Shown here piece by piece: positions 1-11,174 of a DNA stretch of 64,000 bases. The notes beneath the pieces are model-generated. The model ran no database searches. It was not told the origin of the DNA and was given only the letters and a program-made list of their open reading frames with translations. The position numbers and the translations under genes were made by a program. Each line of letters starts with the position of its first letter. Position 1 is the stretch's first letter. Origin of the DNA: Pocillopora verrucosa (lineage: Eukaryota > Cnidaria > Anthozoa > Scleractinia > Pocilloporidae); the NCBI RefSeq assembly GCF_036669915.1, contig NC_089319.1:2224082-2288081 (forward strand), written 5' to 3'.

Positions 1-460
1 AGGTTTGTTCAATTCATCTTAAAATGTTTTTCATATTAGTGGTAAAAAGTTGTTAGTAATGATATCATTTGTTGGTATGAGATATAGAGCAGGGAATTCT
101 CTTTGACAACTAACGGTGGTTTTTTTTTCTTTTTCTTGGCAAGTCCGCAGGTGGCCCGTTAACTCTATGGGTTGGGATTAGCGATTCGATTTTTTTTCCT
201 GCCACAAATGTTTATTTCTTAATGGAAGCGTGCGGGTTTACATCAAACGCAAACTTTTCGTGACATATTTACACTAAATGCTTTTCATGTGTCTATATAA
301 AATAACACTTTGTGATTAAGTCTCAATTTCACGCGAAAATGATTATAACTTCTCTTTATTTAAACTCGGATATAGTTAATTTCTGAAGCTCATTTGGTAT
401 GGCGACCTTTCCCTAAGCTTTAAAAAATAAGTTTAGGAGATGTAAACCTCTTTTGACAAG
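1..460. other. Upstream flank of receptor R1
   Basis: AT-rich non-coding sequence before the first receptor. I see no ORF of substance. A plausible 3' splice acceptor (GTTTAG) ends at 436, 24 bases before the R1 ATG, matching the acceptor-before-ATG arrangement of the other genes. Its 5' non-coding exon would lie further left, possibly outside the window. Confidence 0.5.
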
Positions 461-2375
461 ATGGTCATCGAGTTGGAATCAACTCATGTAGTGATCACTA
501 CCGTCCTCTTACTTCTTGTCGTTGTGGACATCGCCGGCAATACACTTGTTTGTTTGATTATAAAAAGGCATCTTCAAACGAGGTGTGTGCAGAATGTAAG
601 AATACGGAAACAAGTCCATTTACTCCTAGATTTTAGAAATGTATGTTGAGAGGTCGTCTTTCTTACAGTTCCATTCATGTACCTTTTTTTCATTAAGAAT
701 TAAAACTCTCGTATGCACAGCTTTTTGAACACGCTTTTTTATTTTGAAGAATCACCATAAATTACCTTCTTGTGAACCTGGCTGTCTCCGATATTCTGTT
801 CGCAATCTTTATTACACCAAAGGTTATCGTCAGCCTCAATCTAAGGCAGCCAAATGGAGTGGCAGGTTTAGTCCTTTGCAAACTGCTGACTGGAGGGAAT
901 CTGGCTTGGATTCCCGGAATTACCTCAGTTTTTACTTTGGTGGCGATCTCCTTTGAAAGATATTACACCGTGGTTTATCCGCTTGATCCAAATAGAAAAC
1001 TGACCCAGCATAAACTGAAGGTAAGTTGAAGGCAAAGTGACCATTAGTGGCTCAGTATGATTCAGTAAATAGTGACTTCACTTTTTGAAGACCGGTTACG
1101 TAATAAGACCTTATAGTAGTTTCAAGCAACAAATTAGAGAGAAGGCAGCACAGAGTATGTGGACAAAGGGAAAGAATCTTTCATCCATTCCCATGAGCAC
1201 GCAATCATTTATTTAAAAGGACCAAACTTGGGAAGTAAAAGATATTGACGTTTTTATTTCATTATTTTGCAGATAATTGTTCTTTGCTGGTGGGCATTTT
1301 CAGCAGTTTTTAACTTGCCCAAGTTTCTTACGCGAACTTTTGATGAACAGAAAAACTATTGTATTCAAAGCTGGCCTAAAACGTGGATGATTACAACATA
1401 CTGTTTGGCATGGCTGTTGTTAGTTATTGCTTCGGCTGTTACCATGATTGCACTTTACTCCAAAGTCGTCTACACTTTGTGGTTTAAGTCTAATGAAAAC
1501 AATCCTTTAAACCATAAACAACAAGTAGGTTCTAATTGCAGTTTTCTGATGGTTATTTTTTTCATACATAGAGCATACCCCTAACTTAGGCTTTTTTGCT
1601 GGCAAACCTGATCGAGGGTACTATTGTAAACTGACCGTTAAAGCCTTGGCAAGAAAATAGTTGCCCTCAGCTTTTAGTCATGTTTTACTCAAGGAAACTG
1701 TTTGCCAAATGTAGATACCTCACTTTTTCATCTGTGGGTAGGCAAAATATGCGAAGAAATTAAAGAGGAAGGATCATTGGTAAACGTTCAGCTTGAACGT
1801 ACATATACTTAATTTTGCTTAAGACATACTTTATGAACAATTAAATGCTTGTTACGGAACAGTCAAAAGACAAGTTAAAGCTAAAAAAAGAAAGATGAAA
1901 TTCTCCTCTCTTGTCAATCTCCATCTAATTATTTTTTCAACTTTGAGACAAAATTTTTCACTGAAAGTGAAACCTTGAAGGAATTATCGAGAATATTTTT
2001 GTTTTCCTTTTAAATGACGATCTTATAAAAGGCCATTTGCTGAATGGTATGTTTATTTCTTTTCTCAATTTCCAGAGTGTGCTGAGGGTTCGAAAACGCG
2101 TCACTCTGATGGTCATAACGGTCAGTTTCATCTTTGCAGTTTGTTGGGGAACCGAATCAATCGAATACGTTTTAAGATTTCTCACATCTCTCGAAATCAG
2201 CTTTGTTCAAATAACTATTGTTGACATGATGGTTTTGTTCAATTCAGCTGTAAACCCCTTTGTGTATGCCCTCCTGAATCATCAGTTCAGGCAGAAGATC
2301 AAGGGAGTGATGTGTTGCACACGCCTCGTGGCGCCCAGGCCGCGGGCTGAAACAGCTCTGGAGACTAAGCTTTAA
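461..2375 (+). CDS. Class A (rhodopsin-like) GPCR, receptor R1
   Basis: Coding exons 461-582, 750-1020, 1273-1524 and 2076-2375 join in frame (phases 2, 0, 0) to a 314-residue seven-transmembrane receptor. All three introns are GT-AG. Landmarks: GN at 26-27 in TM1, LAVSD ending at D55 in TM2, TM3 cysteine C84, ERY at 110-112, TM4 tryptophan near 137, ECL2 cysteine C161, CWG at 238-240 in TM6, NPFVY at 275-279 in TM7, and a CC pair near 295 that could be palmitoylated. The tail is short, as in small peptide or amine receptors. The TM6 proline that normally follows CW is replaced by T241. It should act at the plasma membrane and couple to G proteins; the ligand is unknown. A peptide-receptor-like identity is inferred from general pattern only. 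The start is chosen because only about 9 residues precede TM1, as in the paralogues. Confidence 0.95.
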
Positions 2376-4541
2376 TTCAATATACAATCAACCTTGACCT
2401 ATTCATGTTTTGAACGCATGTAAGATTGTTTTTTTTTATTATTATTATTTCAAACATTGCGGACCTGCAGGGAAAGTCTGCCGGTATATTGTGAATGAGC
2501 CCCAGAAATCTATCAACTATTGTTTTAACGGGCTTCAAAACTAAGCCAAAAGGTTTGTATACCTATATGCATGCCCTGGATCTTGTATATCGGTAAGCTT
2601 TTTGCACTTTAAACGAATATTTTACAGTTTATCGTTCAATACTGTTTTATGTGAAGCTTATCCCAGGTTTCACTACTTTACAGGGTTTTTCACGGATTTT
2701 AGCCCAACATCGGAAGTTGATGCCAACTACTTATTCACATTTTAGCTCTATTTGCTTAGAGTTTGAGGTGAAATTGGCATATATTTTCTAAATGTGTTAA
2801 GTGGGAAGTGACGAAAGGCATAGTATTTCTAAAGGTACAAGGAAAAGTGTATCGACACAAAATCGATCATAAGGTAGATACTGTCAGTTTAAAAACATTT
2901 TACACGCATGAAGCTCTTGGCTTTATGTCTTGCGCAGCAAAAAACATCTTTTGCAGTTGTTTTACTCATATGTAAGCTGCATCGTATTCTTTTAGTTCAG
3001 CTTTGCAAGCGATCATCACTCCGTAAATTAAACGGTTGAAGCCGTTTTTTTGCATCAACTCATACCAAATTCTTCCTCCTCTTGTTTGAGACAAACTGAA
3101 TGGATCGATTTGGTTTTTTGACAACTGGCAAAGATCTGCGTCTGGGTAAATTTAGTGCACACTCGCTTTGACATATTGCATAGGATAATGTATGAGACTA
3201 CCACCAGCTGAATCCATTTATTTTTAAGTTTATGTCAATAATGACAAAGAATGTCTGCTTTTGAGATTAAAATACGTGCTAATAGCAAATAATTGGTCTA
3301 CTGAGCAAGACTTTTCATTGTATGATTTCTAACGCTTCAGCCATATGGTGTTCGTTTCCTCAAGTTTTCTCCAGATCAGGTAAGTGCGACGCCTCCTCGT
3401 TCTTGATTCGGCATGTGCAAAATTCTGCTTTCTTAACATGTCGGTAATATCTATATTTGTCTCAAGCTCTTTCTTTCACTTCCTTATTATTGTTTTGCAT
3501 GAAGCATTTAAGATATTAAGGCAAAAAGTGATAGATAATCGGTCATGAAATTACGGTATGGACACCTCATTGGATTAACGATACCTACTTATGTGCGCCT
3601 TTACATATATCACCTCGTTTTGTGAACTATTGTTACTTTTCTCATCGAAATTTTACACATGTAGCCGGGAAAATTTACAAATCGCATCGGACTTTTCTGA
3701 GAAGTCGTCATCGTCGCTATCTGAACGTTCGAGTCCAGATAGCAGTTTTTTACAATAGCCCCTGTATGTGCAACATTGTAAACCACATATCAACGGCCTG
3801 GCCCGTTTTGATTGTATCATCTCTAAGCAAAGATTCTTGTCATTATACTTTCATTAATCTTATTCATGTTTTTATATTCAACACGTCTGAGCTAGGCGTA
3901 AATTGGTATCGCATGATGTTATTCGTTTGAAAGAGTTGAAGTAATTTCCCGTTGTTTAGCCACAAGTCTTTTGTTTTAGAAGTGGAAGCCATCGTTGAAT
4001 TGGCTAGATCCTTAACGGATTTCACTAGACTAATTGATTTCAAGATTACGCTATTTCGATTTTTAACAGGTGAGACGTTCCTAGTTCTATTTAATGATAT
4101 GATTAAAATGTTGTGATAATCTTGTGACGTTTGTATCCTAGTGAATAGAACCTTAGATTAGCTGTATCTGTATATCTGTCGGACAGATAGTACAAAACCC
4201 GATAAAAGTATAGCAAATGTTGACTTCAATAAAGCATCGCGATATGTCTCTTTATCTCGTTATTTATTTTGTTTCTTATTCTACTTCCGCTTAATTTTTG
4301 GTTGAACTTTGAAAGCTGAAAGGTTTTTAGTTCTCAGACCGTCCTCATTTATAGCGAAGTGATCGTGTCCATTCTCGAAAAGGCACTAAAAATTAAACTT
4401 AAAGAACATGATATGGGTTGCTTGCAATATGCCAACTTAGCTTTCGTTTACTTGCGAACATGAAATAACAAAAAAAAAAACCGAATGATATGGCTGCATG
4501 TGTTGATACTTTTTTGGCAGAGAACTAACTCTTGAGTCACT
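2376..4541. other. Spacer between R1 and R2, with probable R2 leader exon
   Basis: No recognisable protein. The 309-base plus ORF from 3622 has no motif I know and I do not call it. Sequence about 3860-4160 is clearly related to the upstream flank of psi-R3 (about 9240-9900), so it travels with the receptor gene. An AATAAA lies at 4228-4233. Confidence 0.6.
3860..4069 (+). promoter_or_regulatory. Candidate 5' non-coding exon/promoter of R2
   Basis: This block is conserved with two tandem copies upstream of psi-R3. It ends in CAG followed by GTGAG at 4070, a good splice donor that is kept in the other copies (9446, 9802). R2 has an acceptor ending at 4520, 21 bases before its ATG. Together these suggest a spliced, untranslated first exon. 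The 5' limit is not defined by anything I can see. Confidence 0.4.
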
Positions 4542-6799
4542 ATGGTCAAGTACGAGGTTTCTTCCATCGTGATTACCACTGTGCTCTTGATCCTGGTCGT
4601 TTTGGTCGTCACAGGCAATATAGTTGTTTGTTTGATTATCAAGAGAAATCGACAAATGAGGTAAGTCGCCGATAATGATAGATCAGTCCAGTGCTTTTAT
4701 TTTTTTTGGTATAATTAGATTGAGACCGTTGCTTGTAGATTTCTTGCTTGCTTATATATTTTAAAATCTAGCATCATCATTAGCATCATGTCTACCTTTT
4801 TTTGACTCCAAAGGACTCCCATAAATTATTTACTCATGAACCTGGCTGTCTCCGATATTCTGTTTGCGACGTTTATTACAACAAAACTTATTTTCGGCTT
4901 GAATTTGAGCCACCCAGAGGGAGCAGTAGGTTCCATCCTGTGCAAGTTGGTGACTGGCGGAAATTTTGCTTGGATTGCTGGAGTTTCTTCAATTGTTACT
5001 TTGGTTACGGTTGCCGTCGAAAGATATTACACTGTAGTATATCCAATGGATCCAAATAGAAAAATGACTAAGCGTAAACTGAAGGTGAGTTGTTAATAAA
5101 GTGGTGGCACACTGGAGGAGGGTGGTTGCCCCTCAGCTTTACTGACTTTTGTACTATTACGACGAGTTTTTTTTCCTATTCCCGTATACTATCGTTACGT
5201 TCTTCTCGTAAGCTTGCCAATGCCACTTGATAGCTGGAGAAATGATTGTGCGTATACAGGCTACGAAAACTGACTAGGCTCATGAAAGGAATCATCGTGG
5301 GGAAATGAAAAGGAACTCGTGTAAAAGCGAGATGAAAATTAATAAGTTTCCCAGACCAGCAGAAGTAGCGCCGGAAATTTGGCGCCAGTGAAAAATGCAA
5401 TTTAGTCGTGAGAGCACTTGCGTGCAAAGAAGTGACTCATTAAACAAGAAACTTTTATATATTTTTCGTTGTTATTCATTCTCAAAAACACTCACTCGCA
5501 CTTTTTGCTTTCACTTACCTTTCTAGGTGATCCTTTTTTGTTCTTGGATATTCTCGGTGATTTTTAACATACCCCTCCTTCTTGCCCGTACTTATGAGAG
5601 GAAAGATGGGACAAATCATTGTGTGCTAAGCTGGCCCGAAAAATGGATGTCCACAGCCAGTTGTTTATCATGGGTGTTCTTGATTGTGACAGCTATTGGT
5701 TTGATGATTACTCTTTACTCTCAAGTCGTGTGCTCTTTATGGTTGAAACCAAAGAGTTGCTTTCCTTTAAGCTTTGAACAACAAGTAAGGGCTTAAGTCA
5801 AAACTTAATTTCTCTAATTATACATGGCAAAAAGCACTTTAAAAATGAATGGCGAAAAATTCCAAGAAAATCTCGTGCCACTCTCCCAACGGTTTGTTTT
5901 ACCTTTAAGTGCTCGTCTTTAACATTTTTCGTGACATTTCCCCTTCACTAATAGTGTAAGGTATTTTTCTTCGGTTTTGTTCCAATGATACTCAGACGGA
6001 ACGGACAAAATTTTGGCGGTGCGTGTACGCTATTTGCAATTCGCACTCGTGTAACAACTTTGCATTCGTGTTACATGAAAAATGCAATCATTTTCAGCCA
6101 ATCAGACGCGGGTATTTTTTTTACGTTTATTACTATTCGTTATAACTAACCTCGGGAACTAAAACGTTTTACTCCTCATTTTGATCAGATGATCCACATC
6201 TCGGTGACCATTTTTGGGAATTTCTTAATAATCGATAGCCAAATTGTAGTCTTTCTTCTATGCCATCACCTTCAATAAAAATATGTAAGATACTATTTTG
6301 AACGAAACCTAGATTAAATGAAAACTTCCGGCGTCCAAGACAGGACTAGTAAAAGTAGGAAATCTCTCATAGATCACACGTTCACTTGCTTTGATTTTTG
6401 CCGAAAAGAGGTCTTGACGAGAAATGAAGAAATCGATTGTCAAAATTTATTTAGAATGACTATGTTTGTCTTCTGTATTTACAGGGTGTGATCAGGGTGC
6501 GAAAACGTATCACTTTCATGGTTATAACAGTCAGTGTCATTTTCGTAGTTTGTTGGGGAGCAGTGTCGGTTGAATACGTCTTAAGGACTTCTACCACCCT
6601 TCAAGTGACGTTTGTACACATTGCCATTGTCGACATATTGGCGTTGTTCAATTCAGCTGTCAACCCTTTCCTGTATGCCCTCCTGAACCATCAGTTCAGA
6701 CAAGAGATCAGGGGAATGATTTTCGGCACACACATAGCAGCACCTAGGCCAAGAGCTAAAACCAACGAGAAAAGTACTACCGTGGAGACTAAACTTTAG
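4542..6799 (+). CDS. Class A GPCR, receptor R2
   Basis: Coding exons 4542-4660, 4814-5084, 5527-5784 and 6485-6799 give 320 residues with the same three intron positions as R1. Exon 1 is too short to show as a long ORF, but it encodes TM1 with TGN and is followed by a perfect GTAAGT donor. Exon 2 carries TPINYLLMNLAVSD, a TM3 cysteine (ILCK) and ERYY. Exon 3 carries TM4 (CSWIFS), the ECL2 cysteine (NHCV) and TM5. Exon 4 carries TM6 (CWGAVS, no proline), TM7 NPFLY and a 40-residue tail. An acceptor (TTGGCAG) ends 21 bases before the ATG. Intact, with no stops or frameshifts. Plasma-membrane receptor; ligand unknown. Confidence 0.95.
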
Positions 6800-7280
6800 T
6801 TGGTTGCGTAGTTGACTTAATCGATTTAAAAATAGACATTTGTCACAAGGAGGAGTGTCTTAGAGCTAGAGATTACTTGTAAATTAAACAAATGGAGAGT
6901 AATTATGGTAGTGTTTGTATCCTTAGGATACCTCACAATCGCTAAATGGTATGTGAAATGCACACATCAGCTTAGAGGTCATCTTGAAAATTAAGAGCTT
7001 GATCAAGCACTTTTAAATATTTACCTGAGTATGATTTTTCTGTCGTAAAATTTAGCAGCAAAGACTTTCGAAGTTTCCAATCAGAAGTACTACTAGTTGA
7101 AATTGTGACAGAATCCGCTGGTAAGCTACGCCACACACATAAACCACGACCATGGTTAGATTTTGTTTAAAAACTAGTCACGGAATATTTATCCATATCG
7201 ATTCGAAACCTGTAAGAAAGGTTTCGTAACCTGGGACATTGACTGTGAATACATATGAACTATATACGTGAACTTCGGTT
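6800..7280. other. 3' flank of R2
   Basis: Non-coding. The stretch around 6950-7215 has recognisable counterparts downstream of psi-R3 (about 13680-13730 and 14200-14340), so the 3' flank was duplicated together with the gene. Confidence 0.5.
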
Positions 7281-7281
7281 T

Positions 7282-7416
7282 GAGAAATTAACAGGAAAGC
7301 GATCTTCGCAGTAATAAACACTACTTAAGCAGTAATGAAAGTAAGGCATGAAAAAATTCAGTGTACGGGATTTGAACATGTTACCTCTGCAGTATCAGTG
7401 CAGTACTCAACCACGT
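7282..7416 (-). mobile_element. tRNA-derived SINE fragment
   Basis: Read on the minus strand this has a tRNA-like head: a B-box-like GTTCAAATCC preceded by a stem-like GCACTGATACTGCAGAGG. It is followed by a T-rich linker and a body ending in CACTACT...TTATTACTGCGAAGATCG. The same head, linker and CTTCGCAGT...ACACTACT body recur at about 9035-9135. It abuts the receptor exon-3 relic that starts near 7418. Confidence 0.6.
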
Positions 7417-7417
7417 G

Positions 7418-7512
7418 TCGTCCATTGTCACTATGATTGTGTTATACTCTCAGGTCATTTCATCTCGTGGTGTGATCCTAATGTCGGTAATTTATTAAAC
7501 TATAAACAACAA
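7418..7512 (+). pseudogene. Relic of GPCR exon 3 (TM5/ICL3 end)
   Basis: From about 7418 one frame reads VTMIVLYSQV, the TM5 signature of the family (compare MIVLYSKVVYTLW in R6). After a frameshift, a second frame reads SWCDPNVGNLLNYKQQ and is followed by GTGAGT at 7513, exactly the conserved exon-3 donor position (compare PNDGNPLNYQQR then GTGAGT in R6). The upstream part of the exon is missing and is replaced by a SINE. I see no companion exons nearby. A dead fragment of a further receptor copy. Confidence 0.75.
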
Positions 7513-9034
7513 GTGAGTTTTTTTGATCATCATTATTTTTTCAAAAACGAAATGGCATCATAAACCCATTCTGACCTAGCCTTTGAGCTTAGACACTTTT
7601 CAGGAACCTCTGAGTGTAGATATGGAAAATTGAAAGACAGTTTCACATTTCAGGATTAGATTTACAAACCAGAGTTGTCAAATGAATCCTTCAATAGGGA
7701 TGCCTTCGATCTCAAACTGTAATGAAATGTCTCACAGAAATGTCTCACCGCCGAATCCCCCCCTCCCTCCTTAAACAAATTTTTTTTATCATAAGGCATG
7801 AAAGAAGTCACGATTTGCGAGGGTGTGTTGAGGCTGCGTTTAACTGATCAAGATATCCCTCGGAGGCTCTTAGTTTGCCCATCTAACTTTAGTGAAATCT
7901 CAACAAAGAGAACCTTAGAGGACGCCTTTTGTTGCTAGGACCTAAAATATCTGCTGTAAAAAGGAACCTGTCTTAACGGATAACCTTACTATTTGGTCGC
8001 GGAAGTCAGATTAGAGCCCTTCTGTTATTCGAAAAGTTAACATAACGGACACCTCAAGAGTTTTTGCTGTTGATTTAATATCTGATATTTCAAGAAAACT
8101 GTACCGTTTCAAAACCGTTACGAGTTAGCTTGTTAATCAATATTAGGGACTTTAAGATTGCCGACTACGTATGGCTACGACGGTTAGATGTGTCTTCGGT
8201 AGACTGGGTCGAGTACCGTTAAAGGCGCGAAAGTTTAGCGCTTGTTGTCCTTAAAGATTTTGCCGACAGACAGAAGACGGTGGTTAACTTGTCAATCAAT
8301 TCCCCATTCGCTCTCAACGTCCAGCAGCCGAGCAGGGTTTTTAAACGCTCCGTGTCTGGCAATAAATTTTTTTTACAAACTCTTCTTGGAAAGAGCTTTC
8401 AAAATTCTTAGAGTATCAGATGTTTCTATAGAAATGTCAAGCGATTTCAAAAATTATTTTGGTTTTTAGTTGACCAATTTTCTGAGCTTGTGATTACACA
8501 TACGATTCTATGATATACACAAGCTCGGGAAAATTTGTCCTCTTAAAGGGCATCGTAAATTTTGGAATCGCTTGGCATTTCTAAAAAAAATCATCGAGCA
8601 CTTGCATTAGGTTTGCATGGGGTATTCTCTGAGAATTTGGAGAATATTTTGACTACCGGCACGGTCTCGATAGACTAGGTCAGAAATGTTTCGTAAGTGT
8701 CGAAAAATTTGCCATTTTACATTGTGCTCAAGCTTAGAAAATTCCTCCACATAAAACCCAAATTAAGTTTTAAAATCGCTTGACATTTAAAATAAAACAT
8801 CTAATACTCTTACGATATTTGAAAGAACATTTCAGGAGGCGAACCAAAAGCTTGTGACACGCAGACAAAGAGAAGCAGTTGATGTTCTACTCTATTAAAA
8901 ACCGATTACTGAAAACAGAAAACACAAACAGGAACTATGTTGCTAGTCCAAACCAAGGCCAGGAGAGAAACCCAAACAAGAACACCACTAGTAAAACCCA
9001 AACAGAAACTATGTTGTTCCTAATGAATATAGAA
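7513..9034. other. Spacer with diverged interspersed repeat
   Basis: No gene recognised. A repeat containing TGTCAAGCGATTTCAAAAA followed by a ...GAGCTTGTG... block occurs near 8430-8500, inverted near 8770-8790, and again near 12887-12960, 13115-13160 and 13365-13450. The copies downstream of R2 and psi-R3 therefore look like shared, duplicated 3' spacer. Confidence 0.45.
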
Positions 9035-9135
9035 ACCAATCTTCGCAGTTATAAACACTACTGATCTAGTAGTTCAAATCCCGTACAGACCTAATTTTTT
9101 TCAGCCTTATTTCAACTACTAGTTCAGTTCAAATA
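9035..9135 (+). mobile_element. Rearranged tRNA-derived SINE fragment
   Basis: Contains the CTTCGCAGTTATAAACACTACT body on one strand fused directly to a B-box-like GTTCAAATCCCGTACAG segment with the T-rich linker on the other. This is the same family as 7282-7416 but recombined head-to-tail in inverted order. Confidence 0.5.
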
Positions 9136-9830
9136 AGGCCTAACAAAAAAATTACAACTACCGTACATGAAGCTTCTACCTAAAGTACACAAACTGGACA
9201 AACCCGCTTCACCAGACAACAACTCGAAACTTTGAGGATCGATTCTATATTCGTTCTCGTATTCAACGTGTCTGAGCAAAATGTAAATTGGTAATGCACA
9301 ATATTGTTTGTTTTAAAGGTTTAGAGTAATTTCCTGCTATTTGGCCTCAGGTTTACTGCGAAGTGGAAGCTTTGAATCGATTGGAACTTATCCAGATTTG
9401 TCTGAGTTAATTAGTTTTAACACCACTCCGTTTTAACATAAACAGGTGAGCCATTCTAAGTTATCTTATTTCAACTACTAGTTCAGTTGAAATAAGGCGT
9501 GAAAAAAAAATTACAACTACTGTACATGAAGCTGCTAACTAAAGTACACAATCTGGTCAAACCCGCTTCACCAGAAATCTCTAAACTGCGAGGATCGATT
9601 CTATATTCGTCCTCGTATTCAATGTGTCTGAGCAAAATGTAAATTGGTAATGCACAATTTTTTTTGTTTCTAAGGTTAAAATTCATTTCCCGCTATTTGG
9701 CCTCAGGTTAAATGCGAAGTGGAAGCTTTGAATCTATTGGAACTTATCCAGATTTGTCTCAGTAAATTAGTTTTAACACTACTCCGTCTAAACTTAAACG
9801 GGTGAGCCATTCTAAATTATCTTTTTAAGA
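9113..9830 (+). repeat. Tandem duplication (~359 bp x 2) of receptor 5' flank
   Basis: Two adjacent copies with an offset of about 359 bases (CAACTACTAGTTCAG at 9113 and 9472). Each contains GTGTCTGAGCAAAATGTAAATTGG, a GAAGTGGAAGCTTTGAATC block and a terminal GTGAGCC donor (9446 and 9802). The single-copy counterpart lies before R2 at 3860-4160. psi-R3 therefore had a doubled leader-exon/promoter block. Confidence 0.7.
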
Positions 9831-9921
9831 TATTGCTAAAAATGGTGCGGTAATCTGGTAATGTTTATATTCTAGGAATGGTTATCAGTCGGTTGTTACC
9901 GAGTGAATAGAATATAGTTCA

Positions 9922-10079
9922 GGCCCCGGTTGTTCGAAGGTTGGATCAGAGCGCTATCCACTGGATAAAACTCTATCTGGTGCATAACGCTATACTGGAT
10001 AGCTATACTGGATCGCTGGATAGCGATTTATACGTTGGATAGCGTTTATATAACGCCCTTTATACAACTAAACCCAGCT
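9922..10079. repeat. GGATAGCG-type short interspersed repeat, copy A
   Basis: About 158 bases starting GGCCCCGGTTGTTCGAAGG, with internal alternating CTATCCACTGGATAA and GGATAGCG motifs, ending CTTTATACAACTAAACCCAGC. The imperfect terminal inverted repeats suggest a non-autonomous element. Related copies lie at 27858 and 45693. Confidence 0.7.
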
Positions 10080-10424
10080 GTATTTGCCAGCAGCGAAGTA
10101 GACAGATTTTGTAAAACGTAATGAACACATACCTCATGTCGAATTCGATGAAACGTTTCGATATGAACCTTTCTTTTGGAAACAGATAATTTAATTGGCT
10201 TCGAAAGTTTAAACGTTTTCATATCTTGGACCGTCTCCTTTTGTAATTGAAGTGGTCTTGTATTTCTATACTTGGTACTGAAATTGAGACCTGTCGTGAT
10301 GCAGCTTGCTTAAGACGCGCTTAATGAGCGTTCGTTTCTTTTGTGAACATGACACGATAATAAAGATTGATATAGCTGCATGCTGTTGATGATATTCAGG
10401 CTGAGAACCAACTCTTGAGTCACA

Positions 10425-11129
10425 ATGGTGGACTGCGAGGTTTCTTCTGTTGTGATTACCACTGTGCTCTTAATCCTAGTCATTATGGACATCACAGGCA
10501 ATACACTTGTTTGTTTGATTATCAAGGGAAATCGTCAAATGAGGTATGGCTCAGGGATTGATAGAGTAATAACCTAGATACATTTTCATTATACTGGTGA
10601 AGTTCGATCGTGACAGAGTTGTTTGTAGATTCCTTTCATTGCGATCAGACTTCTTTCACATTGATTCATCGTTGTTATTATTTTTTTTCCCTCAACTCTA
10701 AAGGACTCCTATAAATTATCTGCTTATGAACCTGGCTATCTCCGATGTTCTCTTCGCGATTTTTATCGCACTAAAGCTTATCGTCAGCTCAAGTTTAAGT
10801 CACCCAGATGGAGTAACGGGTTCTGTCCTCTGCAAGCTTGCGACTGGTGGAAATCTGGCATGGATTTTTGGAGTTTCTTCAGCCGTTATTTTGGTTGTGA
10901 TTTCTGTCGAAAGATATTATTCTGTGGTGTATCCCAGTAGGTAATTTAGTGTTAACAACTGGGTTGAAAACATAAATTAGCCACCGTAAAGGGTAAAAAA
11001 GCTGACGTTTCGAGCGTTAGCCCTATCGCTCTGACGAAGGGCTAACGCTCGAAACGTCAGCTTTTTTACCCTTTACGGTGGCTAATTTACGTTTTCAACC
11101 CAGTTGTTAACACTAAATTACCTGCTATA

Positions 11130-11174
<45 letters not shown>

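Noticed and set aside
3622-3930. 102-codon plus ORF between R1 and R2
   Set aside because: Composition looks random, no motif, and the related region before psi-R3 does not keep the frame.
7348-7430. Possible tRNA gene on the minus strand
   Set aside because: Only a B-box-like half is recognisable and no cloverleaf can be completed; the linker and body identify it as a SINE.
10437-10551. Minus ORFs antisense to the exon 1 of R2 and psi-R3
   Set aside because: They are shadows of the TM1 coding exons on the other strand.
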